A stretch of DNA of 64,000 bases from Paragordius varius (GCA_964247055.1 OZ176051.1:13144001-13208000), one strand, 5' to 3'. Counted from the stretch's first letter, positions 12,360 to 27,000 are shown. The notes: generated by a model not told the origin, from the sequence alone. Made by a program: numbers and translations.

Positions 12360-12859
12360 TTACCATGTAAGACTCCAATATAAAACAGTATAAATTTTTT
12401 TACACTCATAAACCAGATGACAAAAAAATGAAAAAATATATAAAGATGGCCTTTTCTAATATTTTTGAGTTTCGCTTTAATATATAAGTTTTTACTGAAT
12501 AAAATATGAATGTTAAGATTTTAATAGTGAGTTTAGCTAGTATCATATATATTTTTGTCTTTCAAGTGTGTTAAAAGAAAAAGCCTTCTTTACTGAATAT
12601 ATCTAACTATATGTTTTAGGCTATTTTTATATTGAATATATCTCCTAAAATTATAATAAACTATAATATTTCAAATTCATTATTTTTTGAGTTATCTTAT
12701 TATCCTTGATTTTCACTCTTTGCCCTATTTTGATTTTCTCTCAATATTTCAAAAACTAGGTCGTAACCAAATAAAAAATTTTACGGCAAAGGAATACGCT
12801 GGTCATAAGCTATTTCAGGGAAAAAAAATTATTTTTTAAAAAAAATTTCCACACATATA

Positions 12860-13658
12860 GAAACAAAGACACAAAAATATAAACGCAATATTTATTGTTC
12901 AAGGGCCGCTGTAACTAAGTCGATTGTAATTAAAATATATTCGAGAAAACTTTAATAAAATGATTTCAGGAGTTTAATAATTGCTATTATAATTTAAAAA
13001 TAAATAAGGGTTTTAATAATAGCATCTAAACAGATGTTTAGTTGTTTAACAATGGGAGTATTTAGATATAAACACTATTAATATTTGAGCGAGTTTGTTT
13101 AAAAATAATTTGTTTTTGGGATTTTTATTTGCTTGAGCAGTGCCAAGCACAACGGCTGTCGAAAGACGCAAAACTGTTATAATTTATTTTAGGGATTATA
13201 TATAAAGACTCAAAATTTATTAAAAAATATCGATTATTTGATGGCAAAATGGCTTAGATATGGTGCTAGATAGAGCCGTAAATTACGCACATTTCGCTAA
13301 ATTTTGGTATAAATATTATCGATATCACAAAATATAAATACAAAATATTAATAATAAAAAATAGACATAGGCTCTGTTTCATTTGATTACTCTAAAATGG
13401 ATTGGTTGATATTAACACAAAAATTTCCATATTGGAGATGATAATTTCGCTTAATGTATCTATCATTCACAAAAAACTTTCATTAATGCCTTTAAAATTC
13501 ATCGCAAAATCTAATCATAATTCATATAATTTTTCCATTTTAAAGGGTCCGAAAATTCGGTTCAAACCCCGCATCTACAAAATAAAATATAAAAGACATT
13601 GCTTTCTTTTATGTTTCCTTAAATTTAAATGATATTTTAAGACATTTGGTTTTTATAT
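12860..13658. other. AT-rich intergenic DNA, no gene seen
   Basis: No recognisable coding or repeat structure. Confidence 0.5.
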
Positions 13659-13898
13659 CAGGGGTATTCAAATGGATTCGTAGGCATCAACAAATATTTT
13701 ATTAAATTTTGTAGGTAAGACTCTAAAAACTAATACTTTTTTCGCCAGTATATTGCCAAAATTCGGTATAATTAATTCAGAAACAATAATTGTAAAATCA
13801 ATTTTACTTAGATTTTGCAAAAATTATAATTTAAAACTCGCGGGCTGAAGAATAGTTTCGGAAGCCGCATGCGGTCTGCCGGCCGCGTGTTACGCCTG
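13659..13898. mobile_element. Small hAT-like element, probable
   Basis: The left end is CAGGGGTATTCAAATGG and the right end is GGCCGCGTGTTACGCCTG, whose reverse complement CAGGCGTAACACGCGGCC resembles the end at 4363. It is about 240 bp and GC-rich near the right end. The flanking octamers (TTTTATAT and TTTCTAGA) match poorly, so extent is uncertain. Confidence 0.45.
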
Positions 13899-15454
13899 TT
13901 TCTAGAATATATAGCAAAATGTGCGATTTTGATGTGAAAGGAATGAGCAAAAAAGTTCTAATAACTTGTTACACCCAAAATAAAACATTATAAGATTCCT
14001 GATCTCCATAATATAGATTTAACAATATATTTTAGGGTTCTGATTTTGTTAGAGTATTCTTACATATTATAAATAATATCCAAAGTTTTTATATTAAAAG
14101 CAAATAAGATATGATGATTATTTATCATAAAAATACATATTTTTTATTTGGATATTGAGAGGTAATCATTACCTTACGTCTACAGTGTTTCCAAAACCTT
14201 ATCTAAAATAGCTATCTATGGGGAAAAACCTTCTCTTTGGGTATTTATATATAGAAAATCTGAATACATCTGTAAATTAAAATAAGCTTATATTTCCAAC
14301 ACGGTCTATTAAAATATTTGACGCTAATACGGCTTATATTTATCAAATCTTACGGAAAATAGCCGTATAGTTGCGGGAAAGGGCTCGGATATCGGATTTA
14401 TATTCGGAACGTATAAGTGAATTAAATTACTTAATTAATATTCTAAATTGCCAAGACACAACATCTTCGAAATCTTAATTGTTGATGATATTGGCTTTAT
14501 TCTTAGGATATTACTTCCTTCTACTGAACAATTATATGTTATATTACTAACACTCCATTACCTTTTAAAGACAATTTTTCCCGTTGATTATAGGTCAACG
14601 CGCGCATCAATTAATTTAAAAGCCATGTATCAGTAAAACTTTGGGAATTTCGTACAAACACATTATTTATATGCTCTTTCATCAAACGCTTTACGACCTG
14701 ATAATTAAATGCAATTAAAATATACTGGTCATATTCTACGTGATTCTATAAAAACCAATCATTCTTGGGTTAGTAGAGGGTAGCTGCAACGAGACCGCAT
14801 TTAAAACTGGTGGCTCGATAGCATCAAATAAGTTACAAAACTTTCCCCAAATATTTCAAGCACAAGATCTGAAATGGCAAACACCTACTATAAGTACTAA
14901 TTGAAATTAGCTTCTAGCACAGATATGTTTTATTTATCAGAATATTTTTTTAATACTTCTTTACAAAATTTGGATTAGTGTTTATAATTTTAGAAACATA
15001 ATGGAAACAATATAATGGATTAAATATTTCCCATAATTCGATGCTAAAATAGAATTTTAAAAAGTTTTGTTTCCCTTAAATTTTTTTTCGATTAAATACA
15101 ATTTATATATAAATTATAAATTTAAGAACAACGAAGTATTAAGGTGTATATCTTTAGCAACATCAAATATGATAAAAAGTTAAACGATATACCAAAGTGT
15201 TATGTACCGTCAAAATAATTAAAATAACTGCTATTTATACGCTAAACATGTATTTTTATAAAGTTTCTTAACTTTTTCATCAACATTTTTTAGAGGAACA
15301 AAGAATATGCTAAGCAGGGCGCTGTTACGCAACGCTGTGATTTAGTCGACAATACATTAGTAATAAAATATTTTTGATACACTAGATATGATTTTTTGGT
15401 AAGTCTAAAAAAAGTTACGTTATTTTATAGTTAAGTATTACGCATAGAGAGTGG
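13899..15454. other. AT-rich intergenic DNA, no gene seen
   Basis: No protein family, RNA gene or repeat that I can support. Confidence 0.5.
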
Positions 15455-15890
15455 GATCCTATTCATGATTTATGAGATGGGCTTTTTTACGGGAAAGAGC
15501 ACTAAAATCTTTATTGAATATATTTGTCTTTTTTAAAGATACCACTCGACTAAACATTTGCCTTTGCAAGGATATATTTAATGGTAATTTACATATGGTT
15601 ACCATCTCGGACGTAAACTTTGCCTCTATACTGGGAATACCTAAAACCACTATTGCTTTGTTATAGCCTGATTTAAATTGTTTTAAACTATTTGGGACTT
15701 GTTTATTTTCAGAAAAATGGATTACGGGTCAGGAACTAAATACGAGGCAGACTCAAAAATGTGCTTTGTAAAAAAGTAAAAAATTCCTGAATTTATATGA
15801 ATCATGGCACTTTTTATATACTTAATTTTATGGACCCTTTTATTATTCATGGATTGGTAAACGGTTTCCGGGATATAGTCTCCATAACAA
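15455..15890 (-). repeat. Remnant of the Helitron-related repeat
   Basis: AACATTTGCCTTTGCAAGG and a second TTTGCCTCTATACTGGG block repeat the 160-bp unit seen at 5040-6700. GAAAAATGGATTACGGG and CGGTTTCCGGGATA match its right part. Strongly decayed. Confidence 0.45.
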
Positions 15891-16881
15891 TTCATATTTA
15901 TAATAAATAGACATTAAATTTAATATTAATGACCGGGTAACCGAAATAATATTTTATATAAAACTATTTTTATTTTATGATTTCAGTTTTATATTTTTTA
16001 ATAAAATGAAAATATAATATTAATAAAATGTGTAGAAATTTAATCAATAATAGATGCAAAGCGTTGATACATAAAAGTATCAAATATACTAAAATAGATA
16101 AATAAAAGGTATATTGATAAAAAATATAATACGAAACTTTTTGTGTCACAGTGTTATTAAACTTATATATTATACTCCAATCATAGGGTGTACTTAATTA
16201 ATTTAGTCACAAGATAACCCCATATAAACAAGGCATTATGTAAAATCAAACTATTAAATTTTGGTTACTTGGTATGGGAAAATTATATAGTTTCATTCTT
16301 TTTACTGAGTTATCAAAACGCGTGACAGAGTAGCTAAGATCATTATCAGATATTATATATATATAGAACTTCTGAACTGTTTTGGAAACAAAAAATGCAT
16401 ACACGGTTCCGAAACCGTTAAATTAATTATCCGATATACCAAATGGTTTTAAGATGATTTCTATTTGTTTCTTTCAAAACACTCTCAATTTTTTATTTTG
16501 TTATTTAAATTATGGACTTATATTTAAGATCAATCAAATTTTTAGCATTATTGATCATTTTATGTTAATATTCTTAGTTAGTAGGCCTAATTACCTTTAT
16601 ATTCTAATATTCAAAAATAACCATAAATATCAATAGAAACGTAACGAAACCAAATATTTGGTACAAAAATATTTTGTGAAGCTAAATTTCATCCAGACCC
16701 TTTTTAAGTATATAAAACTGGATTTTGCGGTCGGAACCAAAAGCGTGCTTCAAATTTGTAAAAATAAAATGAAAAATAGTCTCTGCTTTATACATATATT
16801 TATTAATATATTGTGTTTTAATTAAATTTATTTTAAATATAATAACTAGTGTCTGCACATACATGTATTCTATGTACAAAT
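15891..16881. other. AT-rich intergenic DNA downstream of the receptor gene
   Basis: Nothing recognisable; presumably includes the 3' untranslated region of the minus-strand receptor that ends at 16882. Confidence 0.45.
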
Positions 16882-17987
16882 TTAATAACATATCTCTTTT
16901 ATAGGTCTATAAAATCGTTCTTTTATATATTTTCTATAAAGTTTGTTAAAGATAAAATTAATGTAAAATGAGCTAGTTATATAAACGTATTCAAGTAAAC
17001 TAAACAAGGTGTATATATTAATAATTTTTCGATGAATGCGGAAATTGGAAACAATAAAATACCAAGTACTTTCCATCATCGATAGGGGTAACAACAGCAC
17101 AATAAATTCTAATGACATTATGATTAAGGTTTTTGTGATCTCTTTATTGTTTTGCACATTTTTGCGATATATTTTATCTTGTGCACAGAGACGTCTTTCA
17201 TCAGGTTTTGTTATAATATCACCTATGTATCGTGTCTTATAAGTATTATCAGAACATCTATTAATCCTTGAAATTTTGGTACTAGTTTTCTTCGTGTTAT
17301 CTCTGTGAAATGATTTACATTGACGAATTTTATGGGATGAATATTTTATTAAAAACAATTCAATCCCAACAAGGCTAAAGAATGGAAATAAACGTAAAAA
17401 TAATTCACGACACACGGTGTATATTCGCATTTTATGTGCAAATTTCGGGTCATATACAACTTTTTGATTCCAAACATAAAGGTATTGTAAATGTTTCTGT
17501 TGAAACATGCATAGAGTGATTCGTCTTAATTCAAACCAATAATACATTGGTATGTTCCATAGGATACAATAAATAAATATAATTGATAAACAAATATACA
17601 TACGTTTTTTGGTTACCATGGATCTATACTCGAACGGGAAATAAATCACTAAGAATTGGTTTACGAAAAAGGAAACGTATAACAAGAAGCCGAAACTTAC
17701 CAAACCTTTTGATATTATGAAGTGCACGTGGCCGAGATAAAAATTCCAGCGATAATTTTTCCACAGAATGGATTTGGCTGAAGTGGCCATGTATGTTTTA
17801 ATTATGGGATAGGGGATCATTAATATAGTGTTAAACAAATTTATCAGATAGAATAAAAATAGAAGGTACTGATTAATGGGTTGTTCTTGTTTTCGCGACC
17901 TGAAAATACAAATAATATAATACTGATTAAGCTCTTAACTATCCATATCATCAAACAATTATTAACCAAAACATTATGTCACTTTTA

Positions 17988-18021
<34 letters not shown>

Positions 18022-21000
18022 TACAAAATATAATTTAGACCTTAACTGCAAAATTGAAAATTAATTGCTATTAATTTAAATGAAAATATTAATTATTTTA
18101 AATAGATAACAAGAATGGCGCCGAATAAGTCATTGATGATGTCATTAACTACATCGACGCATAAATTGGTTTCTGCTCCATAAATCTTTGCAAAAAACAG
18201 TTTTGAACAAAATGATGAGGTTAGTTTCAGTTTTCTTGCCCCTTTCATTGATAAATTTTTTTCCGCGTATTTTTGTAATTTTTTCGAACAGAATAAATAC
18301 ACTGGGCTAAACAAATAATAAAACAGTAAAAATAACTTAAAGGAATTTTTTTGGGGTAAAACCGCTTTTGCCAATAACTCCATTTTTGTAAATATTCCGA
18401 TATTATCCTACGATATGACGACAATCATTAATATATAGCATAGATATTTTATTGAGAATGAATATAAATCTTTAAAATATAAAATTTATTGAGTTAATTA
18501 TTAAATATAATTTGATTTGCAGATTTTATAAATAAGTTATTAAAATAAATATTCTGTTGTGTTTGTACCACATGTTGTTAATTAATGTGTAGACGATCTT
18601 TTTGGTATTTTAAATAAAACTTATAATTTTGAATAGATACAAAAGCTTTTATGCTAATTTATGTTTTGAAATTATTCGGGTTTTTACAGTTTTTGATAAT
18701 ATGTTTTAACAAAACCACAAATATGGTTATTTATTGTTTTAGTATGCATTTATTTTTTATTTTTTGGTTTTTTACAAATATATTCTCATATGTGTCCCTC
18801 GAACTCTTTTTGGCAATCAAAAAGCCTGTTAATATATTGATAGATTTGAATACATCAAGTTAGCTAACCTTAGACTAGACAAATTTATATATTAGATTTG
18901 AATACATTTTTGATGACCTTTTATATTTGAGTTAGACTATGTATCAATTTTATATTTAACCTGCACACGTTATTTTACCTTGGTTTAACATGTAAATATT
19001 ATATTCACAAAAAGTATATAAACATCGCAAACTTTATATAGTTTAGTTTCTTTAATTTATCTCAATAAATATTATTGTTTTACGGTTTCTCGATTACTAC
19101 ATTTGGCGCAGTCGATCTTTTTACCACATTACATTCGCGCATGGAGAAATTAAGTCTGGAAGCATATGATCCCCCAACTAGCTTTGATGATTATATCGAT
19201 TATATAAATAGAATGTTAAAAGTGAAATTAATTCAATGAGATGACGAAACAAAAAAAACTTATTATCGGCCTAGATCGGTCTATCCCATATTCCAAAGTT
19301 GAAGAAATTCTTTTATCCCGTACTGTTAGAGGAGGTGGGCTGGGATGCTTTGGTAGCAGCTGGAAAAAAATATTTGCTCCGACATACAATGTGTTTGCAG
19401 CCAGGTTCCAGTTTACGCAACTCCGGAGGGAAGCCACGGAATCAGTGATGGATTATTTGATTCGAGTAAAGAAATGTGCTGCCCGGTGCAACTTTGGGCA
19501 AGATGCAATGCTAAGAATCAGAGATGGGTTTGTGGGAGGGTCACAACTCAAAAGATTGGAAATAGATCTGTTCACAAAAATTCCAGATGCAATGTTTGAT
19601 GGGAAACCGGTTACGTTGGAGATGGTGGTAGAAATGGCAGGCGTACGAAAAGGCGGACAGTTGTTTGATTGATAAAGATTTCGACAATAGGCAGGTTATG
19701 ATGATAAGAAAAAAGTGTGGAAAATGTGGATACGTGCATGCGATCAACTGGTGTCCCGCTTCAAACAAAGAGTGTTACCGATGCAAAGGACGAGGTCATT
19801 TGGGCAGTTGTTGCCGGCGAGGTATTATACTGAATGGTAACAATAATAATAATGAAGCCCGAACGCAACCAAGTCTGAATGGTCATTGGGTGAGGATGTT
19901 GTACGATACCGGAATTCAAATATCATTGATTGGGAAAAGCACGTGGATGGAGATTGGAAGGCCGACCTTAGCACTCGTGGGTCCAATAGTTGGGTTCAAC
20001 CATCAAGGTGTAGAGGTGATGGTACAATGCGTAGTAGATGTGAAATGGAATGGTATGGTCAAACAGTTGGAATGTATGGTTACCAGGGGGGATTGGGGTA
20101 ACATTTTTGGTTTACCGTGGATGAAAAGCTTTCAATGTAGATTTCCACAGGCTGTATGTGTAAAAAATGTTAGTTACGTGGATTTAAATAAATTTAAAGA
20201 TTTGTTTTGTGAGGGTATTGGGTGTTACAGGGGACCACCCATCAAGCTGTGTGTTAAAAAAGGGAGTATCCCAAAAGATTTGCAGCCAGGAGGGTACATA
20301 TCCCGCTTCAGTCTAAGGTGGAGAGTGAATTAAAGAGGCTTGAAAGTCTGGGTATCATAGAATCCATTAACCCCTCTCAACACGAATTGACTGGGTAACT
20401 CCGTTGGTGATAGTTAAAAAGAATGATAATAATATACGCATATGTGGTGATTTTAGAGTTACTGTTAACCCAAGTCTGGTTCCTGTCGATCATTTGATTC
20501 CTACGTTTGATCAGTTAGTGTTCGATATCGGGCAGGGAAAAGTTTTTACGACCCTAGATCTAAAAGAAGCTTACTGGCAAATGCCGTTACACCAAGATTA
20601 TCAACATTTACTCACGTTTCGTTCGCATATAGGTCTTTTTCGATTAAGGAGACTGCCATTTGGGATATCTAGTGCACCCACGATATTTCAACAGAATATG
20701 GATGAGTTATTAAAAGATTGTCCAGGTACGGCGGTATACTTAGATGATGTAATTGTTAGTGGAATAACGGTAATGGAGCATAAGGATAACTTAGAAAAGT
20801 GTTGAACAAATTAGCTGATGTGGGTTTGAAATTAAAAAAGGATAAAACCCAATTAGTTTGTTCCTCAGTGTCATACTTGGGATATATAATTTCAGACAAA
20901 GGAATTAAACCTGATAACGAAAAGGTAAAAGCAATTTTGAATTGTCCTACACCTACCAAAAACATCACTCCGGTCTCTTTTGGGAATGTAAAATTTTCAC

Positions 21001-24000
21001 GCTCGTTTTATTCCATCTTTGCATGCTACGATCGCGGATTTACATGCGCTTACAGGTTCTAAGAAATGGTGTTGGTCAACAAAAGAAGAGAGGGTTTTTG
21101 ATAAAGCTAAACTGTTGGTGAGTAGTGCATTATGTCTAATACCGTTTAACCGGAAGCTTCCGTTAGTGTTGGAAACAGACTCATCGAATGACGGATTCGG
21201 AGCAGTCTTATCACATATGACAAGTGATGGAAAACGGCCGATAGCTTTTGCGTCTCGAAAATGTGCGAAGGCAGAACAAATTTTCTCGGTGATTGAAAAA
21301 GAAGCAAGGGCAATTTTATACGCTCTGCTAGGAAAATTTAAAATGTTTGTGTATGGCAGAAAGTTCTTATTATTAACCGATCATAAACCCCTAATCAAGT
21401 TGTTTGGCTTTAAGTGAGATCTGAGTAATATTAACAATAGTAGATTAATAGATGGATACTTAGAACAGCAGATTATAATTTTAATATACAATATATTAAT
21501 GGTTCGGAAAATTTAGCGGATTGGTTATCTCGTCTTCCGTGTGAAGAACCGACTGAGGAGGTTGAGGAGCAAGCACCCAGGCAAATCAACTTATTAACAA
21601 CAGCAACTTAAACGTACAGCGAATTAAAGAAAATACATTACGGGATGAGTTTTTGATGACATTAAAAGCGGCTCTACATCATAATGATTGGTCAGCTCCA
21701 ATTTTAAATTCGATTTTGAGTATTAGAAACGAAATATAAAAATCAGGTTTGTTGTATTGGGGCGATTGTCTGTTTATTCCCAGGGCTTGCGAAATGAAAC
21801 GTTAAAATTTTTGCATGTTGGACATTCGGGGGATAATGTAATGAAAGAGTCTGCCAAGGCAAGGGTTTATTGGCTAGGTATAAACCAAAACATCGAAAGT
21901 TATGTGAGATCTTGTGTGAGTTGTCAGTTAAACCGGAGTAACATAAAAAGGAATCCCACGTACAAATGGAATTTTAATACGGGTATCTAGGAAAGGATAC
22001 ATCTTGATATTGCCGGTCCTATTGATGAGTTTTATCGGTTAGTAGCTATCGATAGTAGCTCCAGATGAGTTGAAGTCGAATTGCTAAGAACTGTTAATTC
22101 TGCAAATATATTACATTGGTTAGAAATTTGGTGTGTAAGGTACGGGTTTCCCCGAATGATAGTTACCGATAATGCATCATTTTTTGAATCGAAGTTTTAC
22201 AGATACCTTGTAACGAGCAAACATCAAACATGTCACTAGTGCCCCCTATCATCCACGAACAAATGGGCTGGTGGAACGTGTCATTTACACCTTAAAAGCA
22301 CACTATAAATCGCTAACGGATTCTAAGCTGACTCCTGACAAAAAATAAATCAAGTGTTATGGGGTTATCGTTCCGCCGTACATAGCGCCACAAATGTGTG
22401 CCCGTATAACATTTCTGAAAGGAAATATTAATACCCCCTTCTCTTGGGTTGGAAACACCCGCACAACAATTAGAGGACGACATATTACCCAATCAAGTTT
22501 TTAAACCGGACGAAGAAGTGTACATAAATAATGAAATCAATTCAGAATGGAGAAAAGGTTCAATTTTGGAGAGAACCGGGGTACTCTCGTACACGAAAAT
22601 GAAAATCGAACACTTCGCAAGCATGCGGATCAATTACAGTCGACCGGAGTCAAGAACGGCGGAGAGGAGGATGATAATTTACCAATAAACCAAACAGATG
22701 AAGGTATTACAACCAATAATGGGGAGGTAAGGGAGGAACAAAGCAAAGAAAAAGAAAAAGAAAACGAGAAAGACACCCAGGTTGAAATAAAAACGGAAAA
22801 GACAACTGAGAAATAACCTGAAAGGAGATATCCTCTTAGGGAAAGAAAAGCACCAAATCGGCCCGGATAAGGAGATATGATAGATTTGAATATATTAACT
22901 TAGCTAACTTTAGACTATACAATTTATTTATTGGATTTGAATACATTTTTGATGACCTTTTATCTTTGAGTTAGACTATTGTATCAATTTTGTATTTAAC
23001 CTGCATACGTTATTTTACCTTGGTTTAACATGTAAATATTATAACAAAAAGTATATAAACATCGCAAACTTTATATAGTATAGTTTCTGATTTTTATCTC
23101 AATAAATATTATTGTTTTACGGTTTCTCGATTTACTACATATATCTAAAAACTGACCCACACATGTACAAAAGTTACCTAAATTACACTATGATATACAT
23201 GAATTATAAACAGTGCCCACAAATAAAAATATTTGGCTAAAATATATACATTCCATATTATTATATTATGGTTTCGGGCCTTACGAGTGATAAAAATCAT
23301 TTGGTACATTTTTGAGGTAATTGCTAGATATAAAATATCGCAAAACTTGCGAATTTAATATCAAATAATTTTTTTGGTAAAAGCTAAATGTTCAATCCCA
23401 AAAAGTGATTTTATCATTCAAACGCGGGAAATACCAATTTTTTGAAAGTTTCTAAAATAATTTTTTTTTAAATAGGAAATGCCGACTTTTTTGATGTATA
23501 TATGTTAAATTAGACTGTCTCCAAAATCGGAGGTTATAAAATAACCTGAGCTTATTACCAGCATATTCATTTGCCGTATAGTGTTTGAAATATTGAGAGA
23601 AAATCGAAATTGGAAAAAAAGTGTAAATTAAGGATAATTAAGAATATTTCAAAAAATAATGATAAAAGTTGAGATATTATGGTTGATTAACATATTAGGA
23701 GATATTATCTTTATATAAATAGCCTAAAATCATATAGTTAGGGTTTTTATAAAATTTCAGCTCAAATGGCGTCTTTCTTTTAACACAATTAAAAGACAAA
23801 ATTTATTTTATGAAACTATATTAAAATAATTTTTTTAATTATTTACTAACTAATAACATTCATTTTTTTTCAGTAAAAAAAACTTATACAAAATAAAACT
23901 AAAAAATATTGTTTCTTATTTTTTTATTTCCATCTGGTTTATGGGTGTATAAAAAATTTATACTGTTTTATTTTGGAAACTTACTTAAGTGGAAGTTATA

Positions 24001-27000
24001 AAGTATATATTTAATTCTAAATAGGATTTAAAAGTAGTGGAAAATCTACCAAATATCCGTACATATCCCATAAAATATTACTTTGTGTTAAAACAAACCT
24101 GTTACAGGATTTATATGGATTGTTTGTTGATATTCCACTACTTTTAAATCCTATTTCGCATAACTTATATGCTTTATAATTCCGACTTATGTATGATTCC
24201 AAAATAAAACAGTATATTTTTGTACACTCATAAACCAGATGACAAAAAATAAAAAAAGTAAAAAACAACATTTTTAGTTTTATTTTGATATAAAAGTTTT
24301 TTTACTGAAAAAAATTTGAATGTTAAGATTTTGATAGTGAGTTAGCTAGTAAATAATCAAAAAAAATATTTTAATATATTTATGAATTTTTTTGACTTTT
24401 AAGTGTGTTAAAAGAAAAACGCCATTGATCTGCGATTTTATAGAAACCCTATTTACATAATTTAGACTATTATATATATAAAATATCTCCTATAATGATA
24501 ATCAACCATAATCAACTTTTATCATTATTTAAATTATCCTAAATCCTTAATTTTCAATTACTGCCCAATTTCGATCTCTAAATATTTCAAAAACTAGGTC
24601 GTCAACAAATTAAATTTTTTGCGGCAAATGAACTCAGTGGTCATAAGCTATCTTATGAAAAAAAATTATTGTTAAAAAAATTAATCATCGCTTTTGCACA
24701 CAATATATATATTTTTATGTATTTGGTCCCAGATTTGTGTGACTGTGACACAACTTTTTCTGGATCTAATTTTTTTATATTTTCTGATTCCTTATGCTAT
24801 TGTGATTAGATTTGTGAAAAAAAATTTTACTTACCCAAGTCGTTTTCGAGATATGGGACTTTTTTTATATTTAGACATATCCAAAATTTTCTTGTTTGTA
24901 AAAATTTTTCGCTAGGTAAACAAACAATATGTGGCTTATAATAAAAATAATATTATAGACCACCAATTTATCTTTAAAATAAAAAAAATTAAATCAAAAT
25001 ATCCAATGCTTTTTGTTCTAGGGGGCAAAAACCCTCAAAAATTGGGGAACATTTTTTGACACAAATATTTTTTATCATCTTATTAAATAAAAACAAACTT
25101 TATTTTATGTTTTTGGATGTTAATACTGTTTTTTTAAATATAAATAGCATTGTGTAATAGCTTTGTAGACTTTCATTTTTAAAAATAAATTTAATTTTTA
25201 CACCTTTTTTGCTGTTTTTTTATATAAAAAAAGCTAAATTTTGCTCAGCTGTATATACTATATTCTTTATTTCATAGGATATTTTTAAATATTTCCTATA
25301 CACTTAAATATACTCTGTATAATCTTTTTCATCAAGAATATATTATTATATAGCCAAAATGTGCAAAAAAATATAATTATCACCCAACTGCACAGTCGTA
25401 TACGACCATAGTGAAAGCTAATCTATTAGCTGACGTCAGATATTAATTGTTGCGATTGGGTACTTGGTCATGGTACTTATTTCTACCAGAACGGTCCACA
25501 AACGTCCCTCTAAGCCTAGATTTTTTTCTGTAAGATACTTTTACCCGCCAGTTATCCTAAATTTATAAATAAAAAATTACTTTGTTAGGATTACATTTTA
25601 AGGCATAAAATTTAGTATTGTTGAACACATATATGGTGAATATTAAAAAATAGCATATGAAATAAAGAATATAGTATATACAGCTAAGTAAAATTTAGCT
25701 TATTTTACATAAAAAAACAGCAAAAAAGGTGTAAAAAAATTAAATTTATTTTTAATAAGTCCACAATGCTATTATACAATGATATTTATATTTAAACAAA
25801 CAGTATTAACATCCAAAAACATAAAATCAAGTTTGTTTTTATTTAATAAGATGATAAAAAATATTTGTATCAAAAAATGTTAAGTTCCCCAATTTTTGAA
25901 GGTTTTTGCCCCCTAGAACAAAAAGTATTGAATATTTTGATTTATTTTTTTCATTTTAAAGATAAATTGGTGATCTATAATATTATTTTTATTATAAGCC
26001 ACATATTATTTGTTTACCTAGCGAAAAATATTTACAAACAAGAAAATATGTCTAAATATGGAAAAAGTTCCATATCTCGAAAACGACCTGGGTAAGTAAA
26101 ATTTTTTTTCACAAATCGATCACAATACCATAAGGAATCAGAAAATATTAAAAAATTAAGATCCAGAAAATTGACCCTAAATTTTGTTGCACATTGTTAT
26201 TATTAAAAAGTTTTTGTCAAATATGTTTACTTATTATAATTGCAGTGGTTTTCAACCTTTTTTTGTTCACGCCCCACCAAATTGAAAATTTTTTGACCCC
26301 TTTTAAAAAAATCCAAGATATAAATATATTATAATATTATAAAAATCCGAATATTTGAGATTGCTATATTTGCAATTTTTGAAATATTTTTTCCACATCG
26401 GTGACAAATCTTTATAATTTGCACATGAAAATTTTTAATTTTCTCTGGTTTTATTTTTTAATAAAATAAATTTTTCGCGCTCCTTTTAGATTTTTATACG
26501 ACCCCTTATGGGGCGTTGCCCCCTGTTGGACCCCTGATATATTGGGTTTTAAGTTTGGATTTTAATATTTAAGCATTTCGATTTAATAAAGCAACAGCAC
26601 AATTCGAATTAAAATCGAAAAAATTTTATTTTTATTGTAGAAATTTCCACTATTTGATTCAATAACTACCCTCCCCCTGGCCTAAATTTCAATTATTCAA
26701 AAATATGGACTCGTCCAATTTTTAAAGTTTATATCATAATCGGCGAATTTTTATTTCGAACTCTTTAAAAAAAGCATTATTTCTCCGTGTTCAAATTATT
26801 ATTTTGTTTCTTTGGTTAAAACTTAAATTAAGAGACAAGTCATTTTAAAATTTTTATTTAAGGCTCGCGGAGCCTAGTTTGTCCCGAAGCATATACACAA
26901 TTTTTGTATAAATGATTAGGTATATAAGATTACGTTCAATATTTTTAGAAACGTTTATTTAAATATTAATTAAATTTCTATTGTAGTTGCTAAAAATATC

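Larger units (their letters stand above)
8569..12859. mobile_element. Family F hairpin element, copy 2, broken by three insertions
   Basis: The left arm (8569-8799) and its continuation (11403-11845) match copy 1, and the right arm runs from about 12360 to 12859. The arms are interrupted by a hAT transposon (8808-11237), a SINE (11246-11402) and a Helitron (11846-12359). Removing these insertions leaves a hairpin comparable to copy 1 in size. Confidence 0.75.
18838..23139 (+). mobile_element. Ty3/gypsy LTR retrotransposon, full length but broken
   Basis: The element is bounded by two LTRs of about 263 bp that start TG and end CA, and by the 5-bp direct repeat TATAT at 18833-18837 and 23140-23144. 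Order inside: primer-binding site, gag with zinc knuckles, protease, reverse transcriptase, RNase H, integrase. This order is that of Ty3/gypsy. No envelope gene is seen. By eye the LTRs differ at roughly 5 percent of positions, so it is a moderately old insertion. The coding part carries several breaks (at least half a dozen). It lies in the large intron of the minus-strand receptor gene, in the opposite orientation. Confidence 0.92.

Noticed and set aside
18093-18383. 96-codon minus-strand frame as the TM1 exon of the receptor
   Set aside because: It ends in a hydrophobic stretch but has no usable donor in the right phase, while the exon at 27936-28195 has TM1 with GN and a matching donor.
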